From Meandrina meandrites (Eukaryota; Cnidaria; Anthozoa; Scleractinia; Meandrinidae), in assembly GCA_963693305.1 (NCBI GenBank), contig OY855908.1, positions 8,097,001-8,161,000 on the forward strand: a stretch of 64,000 nucleotides of DNA. Reading direction: 5' to 3'. Numbering within the stretch: the stretch's first letter is position 1; each line of letters starts with the position of its first letter. The notes below the pieces were generated by a model. That model saw only the letters and a list, made by a program, of their open reading frames with translations, ran no database searches and was not told the origin of the DNA. Positions 39,301 through 49,400 of this stretch are shown here, in pieces. A program made the translations under genes and the position numbers.

Positions 39301-42300
39301 GGGCGCAAATACATGTCAAATAAGAGAGAATCATTGGAGAGAAGTGCACTTCATGCTCGAAGGTGAGCATTCGACTTGTCGGATTAAAATCTGACAAGAC
39401 TTTGCACGCGAAAAGCTTACGTCACAATATTTGCTGTACCGATTTATTTTCGAGCGAGCGAGCGAGCAAGTAAATTCCAATTGAATTACAAAAACAGGAA
39501 GAGAAACAAAAGACCTTTTGTTACTCCGAACAATAAAACCAGCATAAACATTAAGATTCGTTCTGGAACAATGATTTGCTAATAGTATATTCTCTTCCTT
39601 ATTTCTCCAAGTACAAGCTCAAACTAGCGAAAATAAATGCAGGACAGTGTTTAACACATGTAAACAAAGCTGCATGCGAAATTTGGAGTTGTTTTGACAA
39701 TGTTCAATTTTGCCAAAATTTGAGGGGGACGTTTTCTTTCCCGGCCTTTCAATTTTACTTTTACTTTAGGGGAGTCTACCAAAAGTTAGACCGGTCTTGC
39801 ATAGCCAATCAGATTGTTATTTTTTCTGTTTGTCAGAGTCAGTCACTGGGTGATGCTAATGGCTACTAGAAAGTTTGGCAGACTCTAGTACAAGGGGTAT
39901 TTGTATAGAATTCAAGTATATAGACAATGTGTTATTAATGCCAAACATTAGGCCACAATGCGAAATCCGAGCTACAGTAAACCTCTTATGGACTGTATAT
40001 GTGTTCATGTCACCTTTACCTCTCCCCTGGCACCAAGTTGGCGCATAGGGCCTCAAGGTTTCTGAAATCATTCATTTTTTTACGAAGTTAGGTGATTAGC
40101 CTAACGCCCAACCCCCAACCTGGAGGACCAGGGGCTGTCCTTTGTCAGGTCTCTATCCCTCGACCAATCCGCTACAGTTGAACCCACCAGGGACTAAGTC
40201 CCCACCGGCATACAGTGTAGCTCTTGGGGTCACTGAGACACGCAAGCTCTACCACCACGACAAGGTGACAAGCCCAGGATACATGTACATGTACACTGTA
40301 ATTATTTTATCATGGTGTTGATTACCTATTCCTGTTTAAAAAATGTACAGTAATCAATTGGTCCCATATATTTATTATTACATGTTTTTTATTTTTTGAC
40401 AGTTACTTAACCCAAACCTCTGTAAATGATAGTTACAAGTGGCTTTCAAACATCTACGCAAACTAAATGAGAACATACCGCATCTTCACACCAAGAACAT
40501 GGTGGGTCAATATTTTGTATACAGGCTGCACACGATGATTCTATTGTTGTGCAATCAGGGACACCTGCAACATTTCAAGATAATTACGATATTTAATATT
40601 TAATATTATACACAAATTCTGGAAATATAGTGCTGTTGTTTTGGTGAGTGTGGGAGGCACGGTGGCCTAATGGTTAGTGTGCTGGACTCCGGATCGGGCG
40701 GTCCGGGTTCGAGCCCTGGCCGGGGCACTGCGTTGTGTTCTTGGGCAAGATACTTTACTCTCATAGTGCCTCTCTCCACCCAGGTGTATAAATGGGTACC
40801 GGCGAATTTACTGTTGGGGGTAACCCTGCAATGGACTAGCATCCCGTCCAGGGGGGAGTAGCAATACTCCTAGTTGCTTCATGCTACGGAAACCGGGATA
40901 AGCTCCGGCCTGGTGGGCCACTAGGCTTATATGCAGACTTTACCTTACGATATTTAATATTTAATATTATACACAAATTCTGGAAATATAGTGCTGTTGT
41001 TTTGGTGAGTGCGGGAGTTGAGGAGCTATGGTAAATTAAAGTTTTTATGAGTCAAATGAGTCAACTGAGTCATGCATGCACGAGCCGATGAGTTAAATTT
41101 TAAATTATAGTAGTTATTAATTTGAAAACAGTGCTGCCTTTATTAACAATAAAGGCTGAGCTAACTGTCAGCAAACTGGAGTGGAGCTAACCACCAGTAA
41201 ATTAGAGTAGAGTAGAACTAGTGGCAAGCGAATTAGAGTGTTTATGCTGCAACCAAAGTTGGGTGCTTCTAAGCAGATTTGTATATGCACTAGGTAAACC
41301 ATGGCTCAATACACATAAACCTCTTATAAACCTATTTTGTGTACAAATCACTATGACTCATGTACCCATGACATTACCTTGCCTCATCTGACTTATAAAA
41401 CAGGGGACCTCATCAACAAATAGAGGCTTTTGTTGAAACAATTATTAATAATTATTGATAATATAACAGAATTTTCATTTGGGGACTTCGGCCGAAGTGT
41501 CCCATCCCCTCTTACTCCTATTTGTATGCCCCCCCCCCCCCCCCCCTTCTTCACACTGCTGGAGCTAAGCTTGGAGAATGAAGCAACTCGGTGTGTGTAT
41601 GCAATTTGTTACCCCCCTCCCCCTCCAATTTTTCAATGCTAGTCCATTGCATTGTTACCCTGCAAGCAGAGTCTTTTCGATCTTCCTAAATAAGTTGGCT
41701 TCTTCTTCCCGACTTATCTAGGAAGATCGAAGAAGACTCTGCTCACAGGGCATTGCATTGTCAAAACAAAGTAACTGCTGACCAGTATCACATGACCATA
41801 TTGCAGGCTCTGGTGTAGAGCTCACTGAGATCACATTTTTTAAAGTTAACCGCTGACCAGGTTATGGTTTTCAATTGGATCGCAGGCACAAGTCCTATAT
41901 TTTTGTCTGTCTAGGGTGGTGACAGTATTTTGTTGGAATTTCTATGATTGGAGTACCAATTTATTTTGGCTACAGAGACTAGTTTCATATGCCAGGCATA
42001 TTAAATAACTTAAATGACAGTATTTTCAGTTAGAGTATTTTCACAAATTATTAAGAATCAGCAAAAAGTGTGTATGTGGTGCTCAGCTTTTAGGCTTGGC
42101 TAAATCTATACTATTTCTTACAATCAAGTAGTTACATTGATGACAAAATCTTGTTGCTTTGATGGCAAATCTGGTTAGAAAATTAATAAAGCCAGATGAT
42201 ACAACAGAAAAATATTGCTGGGAAGTAATTTTTAATCATTTTCAGTAGTTATTATGACAATTTGACCATGTTGAATAATTTTCTAATAAATGAAATTATT

Positions 42301-43430
42301 GCTCAACCTATAAGTGAAGTCTTAGTTTGTGTTTGCCCAACAAGAGTAAAAAATTTTTAACATCTTTCCTTATTATTTTATCAAAACGTAAACTTGCTGT
42401 GTTTCCCATTTCAAACATCTTAGGAGCGGATTCCATGTCTGAAATAGTGCCAAGATCTTAAATGTAAGAAACACTTGCTTAAAAGCATAAAAACAAGAAG
42501 GAAGTACTACAAACCAAATTAACAACAATGTTGTCTTTTCTTCTTTCAGTAAGAAAACACCAAATTAGCATGGTAATTAAATTTTTCAAATCAAATCGAA
42601 CAAAGTGACTTTATCTAACAACTACAAAATAAGGCATCATAATGATCTATGCATATCATTTGTTTTAATGCAATTTTAGTACAAGGGAAATTGAGTTAAA
42701 TTAGAAAAGTAACAGTATTTTTTTAACCCTCATTTTGTTCACACTTTATTTTCCTCTTAAATATTTGTTTTAATATATTTTTTTGCCCAGCATTAAAAGC
42801 CAATAATTATGTTAATATTTACTTTGAACATAAAACAATATTATTTTATGCCATCAAAAAGTTGTATTTCCCCCACCCCCTGATGGGGAAATTCTGAAAG
42901 CTTTAAATTCAAGCTTCTATTAAAAGAACTTCTCCAAACCAAAACAAAAGAATAAGCAATTTTCCTTTTACAGTTTGTTTTGATTTTTTTGCTTAAATTT
43001 CTTCCAAATAATGTGACTATTTCAAATCCTGACACCTGTCCTTCACGATATTTTCATAATTTAAATATCTCAGAAATCGGCCTTTTCTTTCTAACAAAGG
43101 ACCTGTATGAATTTGCATTCGCTTCAAAAATTATTAGATCTGTCAGCAGGCTACGATAATAAATGTATCATCCATTTTGCAAATTCACGCTAAGATATAA
43201 AGGTGCTGAGATTTCATTCAGAAAAAGAAAACAAATGTGCTAAAAAAGGAGTCACTTGAAAGATCAAAAAAAGATCGAAAGATCGCGAGAAAATTGGAAG
43301 CGCTTTCTCGATCACTGTGTAATCAAAATATCTTTGGACAACCGCATTAAATAAAGATTTAAAACATACCGCAAACGCCAAGGAACAACCCCCAAAGAAA
43401 AACACACAATCGTATGGAGAGAGAGTCCAT
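20454..43430 (-). CDS. ITGB: Integrin beta subunit, complete, 27 coding exons, 770 aa
   Basis: Cell-surface adhesion receptor subunit; pairs with an alpha subunit and links extracellular matrix to the actin cytoskeleton through talin. Exons in coding order: 43430-43370, 40564-40479, 36931-36821, 36050-35987, 35319-35188, 34837-34741, 34256-34154, 33880-33791, 33663-33577, 33266-33192, 32433-32329, 31716-31618, 30721-30648, 30367-30313, 30196-30144, 29513-29435, 28471-28401, 27692-27633, 25046-24968, 24529-24439, 23698-23592, 23076-22984, 22519-22384, 21956-21885, 21329-21220, 21026-20970, 20519-20454. All junctions use GT..AG, phases agree, and lengths sum to 2313 = 771 codons. Order: signal peptide (1-21), PSI (about 24-80), hybrid, beta-I domain (about 115-355), hybrid, four cysteine-rich I-EGF modules (about 450-625), beta-tail, one TM helix (about 702-724), short tail. 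Clearly a beta integrin; which cnidarian paralogue needs comparison. Confidence 0.96.
22703..22745. repeat. GGATCGTCACGCAACG repeat
   Basis: GGATCGTCACGCAACG recurs in another ITGB intron at 25202, where GGATCGTCACGCA is mirrored by TGTGTGACGATCC ending near 25251. Looks like fragments of one short inverted-repeat family. Confidence 0.5.
26501..26609. mobile_element. Small MITE in an ITGB intron
   Basis: Ends TAGGCTCGATT and AATCGAGCCTA are inverted; an inner stem is CTCCCCGA / TCGGGGAG. No coding capacity. Lies in the 2.6-kb intron between 27632 and 25047. Confidence 0.65.
27757..27945. mobile_element. MITE with GATTTACA-type ends
   Basis: GGGGCGATTTACAT on the left is mirrored by GTGTAAATCGCCCTTA on the right; the motif GTGTAAATCG occurs three times inside. 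Sits about 65 bp upstream (in gene order) of the exon at 27692-27633. Confidence 0.65.
28509..28632 (+). mobile_element. tRNA-headed SINE, truncated and diverged
   Basis: Starts GGGAGTCACGGTGGTCTAATGG and continues through TTCTTGGACAAAACACTTTACTTTTGC; both parts match the fuller copy at 40651-40944. The B-box region is degenerate. Confidence 0.65.
28765..28958. repeat. GC-rich element with TAGCCTG / CAGGCTA ends
   Basis: TGTAGCCTGGTACTTCGC on the left is roughly mirrored by GCTTGCTACGCAGGCTATA on the right. Internal G-rich and C-rich blocks (GGGTGGGGCAGCGAGG / CCTCGCTGCCCC) can pair. Confidence 0.5.
29738..29939. mobile_element. MITE with AGACTGTTCA ends
   Basis: AGACTGTTCATAGCGTCTCT on the left and, in reverse, AGACTGTTCACAGCCCTCTA on the right. 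About 200 bp, non-coding. A related end occurs at 15001, where a later insertion has interrupted it. Located in the ITGB intron between 30143 and 29514. Confidence 0.75.
31190..31550. repeat. Three tandem copies of a ~120-128 bp repeat
   Basis: The block starting ACAGGAACAATGCCCCTA recurs at 31208, 31336 and 31455, each followed by AATAGCAACTGCTACACTA-like sequence and GAATTACAAGCTTAC. A related single copy in a V-ATPase intron (57479-57905) is split by a SINE, so this unit is dispersed as well as tandem. Confidence 0.9.
31618..35319 (-). CDS. ITGB: ITGB beta-I (metal-binding) domain exons
   Basis: Eight exons encode the ligand-binding domain. The MIDAS motif is D132-L-S134-G-S136 in [13 protein letters not shown]. 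Further metal-site residues are visible: E234 in NPEGTMDAL and D267 in [10 protein letters not shown]. The adjacent site that is usually two Asp reads E139-D140 here. Other signatures: [43 protein letters not shown] and [12 protein letters not shown]. All are in the order and spacing of metazoan beta integrins, so the domain should bind divalent cations. Confidence 0.93.
32065..32225 (+). mobile_element. tRNA-Ser/Leu-like SINE
   Basis: Head reads GGCTGAGTGGTTAGAGTGC (A box) and GAGTTCAAGTCCTG (B box), followed by a non-tRNA body (TGTTTGTTGCTTCACCTCC) and a T-rich 3' part near 32217. Plus orientation inside an ITGB intron, opposite to the gene. Confidence 0.75.
32670..33020. mobile_element. 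MITE with perfect 26-bp inverted ends
   Basis: TACCGTAAAATTCCGGTTAT at the left end is repeated exactly in inverse at the right end, the match running 26 bp through AAGCCC. GGGGCTTATA motifs and G-runs fill the 351-bp body. Borders begin and end in TA. Non-coding. Confidence 0.92.
33372..33530. repeat. Dispersed repeat shared with an ACMSD intron
   Basis: TTTCAATAAGACCTGG, CACCAGCTAAAATTCA, GTGAGGTGTTTA and ATTGCTCTCTGACTGGTGCT appear here and again, in the same order and strand, at 48020-48165. Confidence 0.8.
36494..36682. mobile_element. MITE with perfect 26-bp inverted ends
   Basis: TGTGTGGTTCCAGAAAATAT on the left and its exact inverse ATATTTTCTGGAACCACACA on the right; inner GC-rich blocks (GGAGTAGGGGGGTC / TGGGGGGGTCATAC) resemble each other. 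189 bp, non-coding, in the ITGB intron between 36820 and 36051. Confidence 0.92.
36990..37183. mobile_element. MITE with ~45-bp inverted ends
   Basis: AGGCCATTTCTGAGTTGCCT and, reversed from the right end, AGGCCATTTCCAAGTTGCCT; similarity extends through TTTGCCTCAGTTTCAAAA. 194 bp, no ORF. Confidence 0.88.
37397..39752. mobile_element. 2.36-kb element with ~127-bp inverted ends
   Basis: Left arm 37397-37523 (from TTGAAGGGCTGCGAAAGAAA) and right arm 39626-39752 read as inverse copies at roughly 87% by eye, sharing AAACGTCCCCCTC, TTGGCAAAATTGAACATTG and AACAACTCCAAATTTCGCAT. A second, inner palindrome pairs TTCAAGTTTGCCTAGACAAA (about 38200) with its inverse near 38432. No transposase-like frame, so non-autonomous. 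It lies in the 3.5-kb intron between ITGB exons 2 and 3. Confidence 0.8.
37651..37711. repeat. Interstitial telomere-like TTAGGG tract
   Basis: A run of TTAGGG units with slips to TTAGG and GTTGGGG, about 60 bp long. TTAGGG is the telomere repeat of cnidarians and vertebrates. It is located inside the inverted-end element at 37397-39752. Confidence 0.9.
40584..41017. repeat. 67-bp direct repeat flanking the SINE
   Basis: The stretch starting TTACGATATTTAATATTTAA at 40584-40650 is present again without change at 40945-41011, ending TTTTGGTGAGTG both times, and continues as TGGGAG against CGGGAG. The SINE lies exactly between the two copies. Confidence 0.95.
40651..40944 (+). mobile_element. 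Full-length tRNA-headed SINE
   Basis: Head: GGAGGCACGGTGGCCTAATGG with A box GGCCTAATGGTTAGTG and B box GGGTTCGAGCCCTGG. Body: TTGGGCAAGATACTTTACTC, then TGGACTAGCATCCCGTCC, then an end at GGCTTATATGCAGACTTTACC. A diverged copy of the same family lies reversed at 57546-57849 and a fragment at 28509-28632. The minus-strand open frame at 40606-40842 is a SINE artefact. Confidence 0.92.
41664..41752. repeat. Hairpin-type MITE
   Basis: GCAGAGTCTTTTCGATCTTC pairs with GAAGATCGAAGAAGACTCTGC around AAGTTGG...CGACTT. Lies in ITGB intron 1 downstream of a long C-run (41529-41546). Confidence 0.8.
41753..43369. other. Remainder of ITGB intron 1
   Basis: AT-rich intron sequence with no exon, repeat structure or conserved protein that I recognise. 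Confidence 0.6.
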
Positions 43431-43434
43431 TTTC
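43370..43434 (-). CDS. ITGB: ITGB exon with start codon and signal peptide
   Basis: The ATG is at 43430-43428, only 4 bp after an acceptor (TTCTTGCAG/GAAA), so the 5' UTR is spliced. The first 20 codons read [20 protein letters not shown], a basic residue followed by a hydrophobic core, which is a classical signal peptide. The exon ends in phase 1 at GTATGT and joins exon 2 to give G-VPDC at the start of the PSI domain. Confidence 0.9.
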
Positions 43435-44593
43435 CTGCAAGAAGACAAAAAATATTTAACATTGAGATGTCCATGACAGGAGCGAAAGGTTTAATTCACA
43501 AGGCAGACAAAGATAATTGCTCCGCGTTAGTTTATTATACTGACTATTATCCGAATTTAAATTAATGCAAAAAAAAACTTAAAAGTACACGCTTGAAGCA
43601 TTGTAGTAATTCTTGATGAGAAGGTTCTAAATAAAACATTAGAACGCCATACAATGAAAACCACACTCTCAGCTTCAATGAAGTTCGTAGTAATGTGTGT
43701 TTGTTCGCACTTTTGACTTGCTTGGCAAATTACATGACAATATCAGAGCTACCTGTTCATTTATTTCTCAGTTTATACCAGACAGAGAAGAAAATTAGAA
43801 AAATCCACAGCGCCCGAAGCAAAGCTTGAACTTCCGATCAACTAATAAACCACATAAATTTTGCTTTCCTTATTTTACAACTGCAAGAACAAATTCCCAG
43901 AACAACAAGTCAAACACAAGTCAGCATAATTTGACAACAAGCCACTCTTTGTTTCATGAAAACTGGGAAAACCTACCTTTTTTGTCAGTTTTAGTAGTTA
44001 AAATCGAGCGACATAAAAGAACGACAGAGGATTATGTCCGCGGGCAGCACGCTTTCGTTTCGTCGCCCGGTAGCGCGTTCTTGTATCAATGAAATTACAC
44101 TCCCTGTAAGGATTGACTTTTGTGGTTCGTTTTAGGTGAATAAATTAACTCCTTACCGGTTAATTACAAATCAAATATACACGCAGCTGGTCCTTCATTG
44201 GAAAGCTGATTCCACAATGCTTTGCTGACAGTTGTAAATATTTTTCCAAGGCGAATTAAGTTCAAAGTTGAGTTTCAGGTCGAGAAAATGTCCATTTAGG
44301 AGGCAATCTAAAGGGGTTTGTTGACAGTCTTATGCCGTCGCCGATGAACAAAAACTATGAAAGCCGTGTTTATGAAAGGCCAATAGTGTTATGAACACCT
44401 AATGTGAGAAAAATAAAGCTGAATGCCGAAGCAATATGGGATTAAATCGTACAGAATTAAGAATACGACAAAACGCCATGACCACAAGTGCACAAATGAT
44501 GTTGTTGATAAAAAATCCTTTTCATAGAGTATTTTAACAAAACCTTGAATCACTAACAAACGCCTAAAGTGTTATCAGATTTTAAAGACTCAC

Positions 44594-44850
44594 CTGCGGC
44601 AACCCGTGGCGACTTTTCTTTGCAATCACACGAGCAGATAAAACAGAGAATTTGTGAGCGACGCCGGAAACTCACAAATTTCTCCCATTCCCACCGAAGG
44701 CGTCACGCACTGCAGACACATTCCATAACTAGCCCACAAGCCCCCTCGGGTCATCAATTGTTCACGCCCAGAATTGTCACGATGCAGAAATTGAAAGAAA
44801 GAAAAGATTACTAAAGCGCTTTTTAAAAAGAATTGAATGAAACTCGGCAT
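44594..44850 (-). promoter_or_regulatory. Candidate ITGB 5' UTR exon and promoter region
   Basis: On the minus strand a consensus donor (GCCGCAG/GTGAGTC) ends at 44594, the nearest good partner for the acceptor at 43435 just before the ATG. The exon's 5' edge is not visible, so the right border is nominal. This would make the first intron about 1.16 kb. Confidence 0.35.
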
Positions 44851-45608
44851 ACGGCAATATCATAAGTATTTATTTCTATCATTGATGAATGGAAAGGTTT
44901 TTAAAATTCTTTGTTCATTACGCCAGATTTTCACACAGATAATCTATCTGGGAGGAAGGCAGACGTCCTCCCTCCAATTTCCTGTCATTGGCATGCGCAA
45001 GACGAATAATACTGGATGAATTCAAGACGCATAAATTGTCTGCTAGACATTCATAATCATCTAACCTGCGATCAGGTGTTGTTTTTCCCCTTTCTTTCGC
45101 CACAATATAAAGCGAAAAAGGGCAATACTTTCGTATGTTTTATGGGTCTTCCATTGGTTGTGATGGGTCTTCCGTGTTTTCCTCTTTTTATGGGTCTTCA
45201 AATTTTTAACAAATTGGTTTAGGTTGTCTGACGCTTATTCACAGTTCGCCTTGAATAGGGCAAGGAGTTTATAGCGGAGCTTCAACAAACAAACAACGTA
45301 ACAACAACAACTAAACAGATCGAATCTTCTGTTAATATGATATTGAATATATTATTTTTTAATATTGTCAGGAGGGTTCCTGATATTGTGTACCTTATCT
45401 GATCTGCCTGTTGTTAGAGTATATATTGATGTTACTGAGAGCGTGACGACGGATACATATTGGTCGAGTTCTTGTTTTTAAAGATGCTCGAATAAAATAA
45501 CTTTACTGATAACCACCAGACACTTATTCCCCACATTCTCGAACGTTCGCGCGTTTCGAAGCCTGCGTTTGTAAAAGTTGAAGAAAAATCGTCTGCTGGA
45601 CGCAATTA

Positions 45609-46008
45609 GCCATGTTCTAAACGAGCAGGGGACTGGGTACGAACATATTTTCTCTTCGGTACAAACATTCAATATCGATTGAATTGAAAAATGGAGCACG
45701 TCATCTGAAAGAGCATCCAAAAATTAGTAAATTCACCAAATTTGACGGTTACTGGTTTAAACCCAAAGCCATGGTACACTTCTACGGATTGGAGGGACAT
45801 GCGTCCTCCAATCCATACTAAGCTCTCTTATTTTAAAAGTGTACCATGCCTTTGCGTTTAAACCAATAACCATCAAATTTGGTGGATTTACTAATTTTTG
45901 GATGCTCTTTCAGATGACGTGCCCCATTTTCAATTCAATCGATATTGAATGTTCGCACCAAGAAAAAATATGTTAGTACCCAGTCCCCTGCTCGTTTAGA
46001 ACATAGCC
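45609..46008. repeat. Long inverted repeat, arms of ~172 bp
   Basis: Arms 45609-45781 and 45837-46008 are inverse copies, about 90% alike by eye, sharing for example TTCTAAACGAGCAGGGGACT, ATTCAATATCGATTGAATTG and GAGCATCCAAAAATTAGTAA. The 55-bp spacer holds its own hairpin (GGATTGGAGG / CCTCCAATCC). It lies between the divergent ITGB and ACMSD genes, ending about 450 bp before the ACMSD start. Confidence 0.93.
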
Positions 46009-46455
46009 AATAGAAACAACTTTTCTTTTGTTCCTGGAATTTAAGCAAGAATAATAACAGCAAACAAACAAACTTACGGAACTTTAGTGTTGGCTATTAT
46101 TCGCGAGTGTCAGAGTTCCCCCTTTATAGCGGTCCACTGACAGCTGCAAAAAAAAAATACAACAATTTTCCTTGTCTGACAACGTTTATAATTTGTTAAG
46201 AAAGCACCAATTTTATTTAAGTCGTCATGGATCGTAAAAATTCTGCAATTTTCGTGTACTTTTTTCATTTATTTAATTTTTGGATACCTGGGTGTCCTGT
46301 GGTACTCAAAGTTCGCGTGCAGACTGAGGCGAGTTATGTTGCAATCTTCAAAGGCGCCATTTTGTTGGCGTTGGCCTCGTATTCATTATTCATAAAGCTT
46401 CTTCTCTGTTGAACATAGTTTATTATAGACGAATTATTTTATAGCATATCGTGTG

Positions 46456-49400
46456 ATGGCTTTTAAAATTGACATTCACAATCATATTTTACCCGAAAAG
46501 TGGCCGGACCTCAAGGAGGTAAGTACTGATTTTGTTGCAGATTTCAAAGATGTCTTGAAATATTTCCTACGCAATGTTGGTAGCGCGTGAACAAAACAGA
46601 TCAAACGAACATTGAATATCGAACGCTTCAAAAATAAAGCTCCTGTTTTCTAAAAGGTGTAGGTTTTTATGTTACTTTGTTTTCTGCTTTGGGTAACCTT
46701 AAGTTAAGTTTCCATAAGAAAATTGAAAACAATAGTAAAATCTGTTTATAAAATCTGTTTATAAAAATTTGGGTAAAGCTAAATGTCATAGTAACGTGTT
46801 GTGGATAACATGCTCAGTGAAATTGTGTGGTTAAAATTCAAACTATTACCGTCTTTTGAAATTCCAGATTATAAACCGTAAATTTGGACTGTTTGAATTC
46901 AGTTTTGACTTCGATTTTGCCTCGAAAACAGGACTTGAAATCCTGACCGCCGCCCCCTCCACGCCTCCAAAATTTAAATTCATGAAATTTGTGGCAAAGT
47001 TCTAAAATTTGCCATGTGCCAATATATCTTAACTAGCAGGAGCCATATAACCATAAATAAAAACTTAAAGAATAATAGCTGACCATGATAAAAATTGCAT
47101 GCATTGCTGTTGACAAGCAAGATAATTTAATTTGTCTGGTGTTGTGGTCCATGTTATAGCACATGTACCGGTAGTCATGAGAAAGACTGTAGACTGCAGT
47201 GAGGTGGAGTCTTACACCACTCTTTGTCTAAATTACCATCACCAGGACAATTAAACCAGATCAATTAAATTTTTGTACTGACACTACCAAGTTCAAGCTA
47301 CCAGTATTTAGGTTTCTCTTGATCTTAAGCCTTGGCTAAATGATCAAATGTTTTTGTCCAGCAGTTGTGTTTGTCACACACAAAATGGGGTGGCTAAATG
47401 AACGAACAATGTTTGATCAAACATCGAACAAAGCGAGTCCACATAATGCTTTCTGCGTTTCACTGTCACACAGATTCCGAGTTCGGTTTCTCAAATTGGT
47501 TGCTTTTTCCCACATGGGCTAATTGCTTTGTTTGTAGAGGTGGCTAAACGGTCAAAATGTTTGTTCTAGATAAATTAAAACATGGGAAGCCATTTAAATG
47601 CAATGTTGAAAGAGGGGGCTAAACGGTCAACGATGCGCATTCAACATGATGTTGGATGAAAATGTCTAATCGTTTAGTGGGGGCTTTGTGTTTGCTTGAT
47701 TTAGTTGACCACACGTCTTCTTTACAAAGTCCTGAACTTGGTTAAACAACTACAAATGTTGTTAAATGTTTGTGCTATGGTTAAGAGACAAATATTTCTA
47801 TGGTTTACCATAAGATATAAGAAGAGCTTGAGAAGAGAGCTGAAGTCAAGTTATTTACAAGCTCTTCCAACATCGCTTGGAAGTTGTTTATGGTCGTAGA
47901 TATCGACAGTAAAATAATATTGACACAATCCTGATGCTTTTCTTTCTAGCGATATGGATATGGAGGTTGGATTCAGCTTTATCACCACTGTAATGTAAGT
48001 TTTCAAATCTAGTTCTTCTTACCACAGTGTTTTTCAATAAGACCTGGCACCTCTGGTGGGTGTTTCAAGGTGAATGACCAGCTAAAATTCATGCAGCACC
48101 CTAGAAAAGTGAGGTGTTTATGGCTTCTTATATTGCTCTCTGACTGGTGCTGCTCAAGGGCAGTCACCTACTTACACTCTTACTGTTATAATGTCTAATA
48201 GACAAATGTTAAGAACAAGTGACATTTTAGTCAAAATCAAGGCAGTCACAAGCTGTTCTAAAATTCATCATACACTGCAGCTGCAGTCAAGTTGATGCAC
48301 TTTTATGTTGATATCAGTTTAATTGTAAAGCTGATTCGAGAGTTACCCTGATGAAATAAAGGCTTACTTATTTTACTTACTTACTTTTACTGTCTTGGCA
48401 TCTAGGGAAAAGCAAAGATGATGAAGGATGGAAAGCTTTTCCGCGTGATAGATGAGAACTGCTGGTCGCCGGAGGCAAGGATCAGAGATATGGATGCCAC
48501 AGGTGCTTTTCAGTGATTAACAGTGATTTATTAAATACACCTTTGATGAGCTTGTATGTGTTGTGAAAGCATGCAAGCTCCAAAAATTTGAGTGGATCTG
48601 TAGCACCCTACCCTGGCTCCAGAAACACGGGACAGTGTTGTTACAGATTTGTCAGAATTTCCAGTGCGCTGCATGCCTTGACAACAATTATTTTACTCAA
48701 GATTAATATTTCCCTACCAATAAAAAATGGATCCTGTGCTTGGCTACAGCCTTTTAGCATTTACATGTGCATTGGAGATGGAAAAGGCTAGAGATTAGGG
48801 TACTGGATATGTATTCCTGACGTCCCAGGTTGAAATCCTCCTTCCTGCCACAAGATGGATAATGGGATATGTGTTTGGTACTGCCATGTTCAACTGACCT
48901 CCATGCATGTTTCTTGCTAAAAGCCTATTATTTTGATAAGCATCCCACCGACTGGGATTTTTACAAGTTTTTTCTGTTATAATATTTTGTTTGTTTATTT
49001 TGTGTACTCAATTGCAGCAATGCTAATACTGACACTTATATAAAATGATTTATTTATTCATTGTTGAGCTGCATGGTTTATTAAAATCAATTTCCATTTT
49101 GTAGGTGTCACAGTGCAAGCTCTTTCGACTGTTCCAGTTATGTTTAGCTACTGGGTAAGTAAGTAAAGTTTTGCATTAGTTTGACATTGAGCTGTTGCTT
49201 TATAAGTTTCTAATTCTGTTGATTTGTTCACTGTGCTACAGGCTAAGCCAGAGGACACTTTGGATTTGTGCCGCATACTGAATGATGATCTTGCCAAGAC
49301 TGTGAAGAAGCACCCTAAAAGATTCGTAGGACTTGGAACTCTGCCAATGCAGGTACATTAACTTCAAATACACCACTTCTGTATAACTATTTTAAGGCGT

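Noticed and set aside
40606..40842. Minus-strand ORF with [21 protein letters not shown]
   Set aside because: Typical translation of a tRNA-headed SINE; the DNA is the SINE at 40651-40944.
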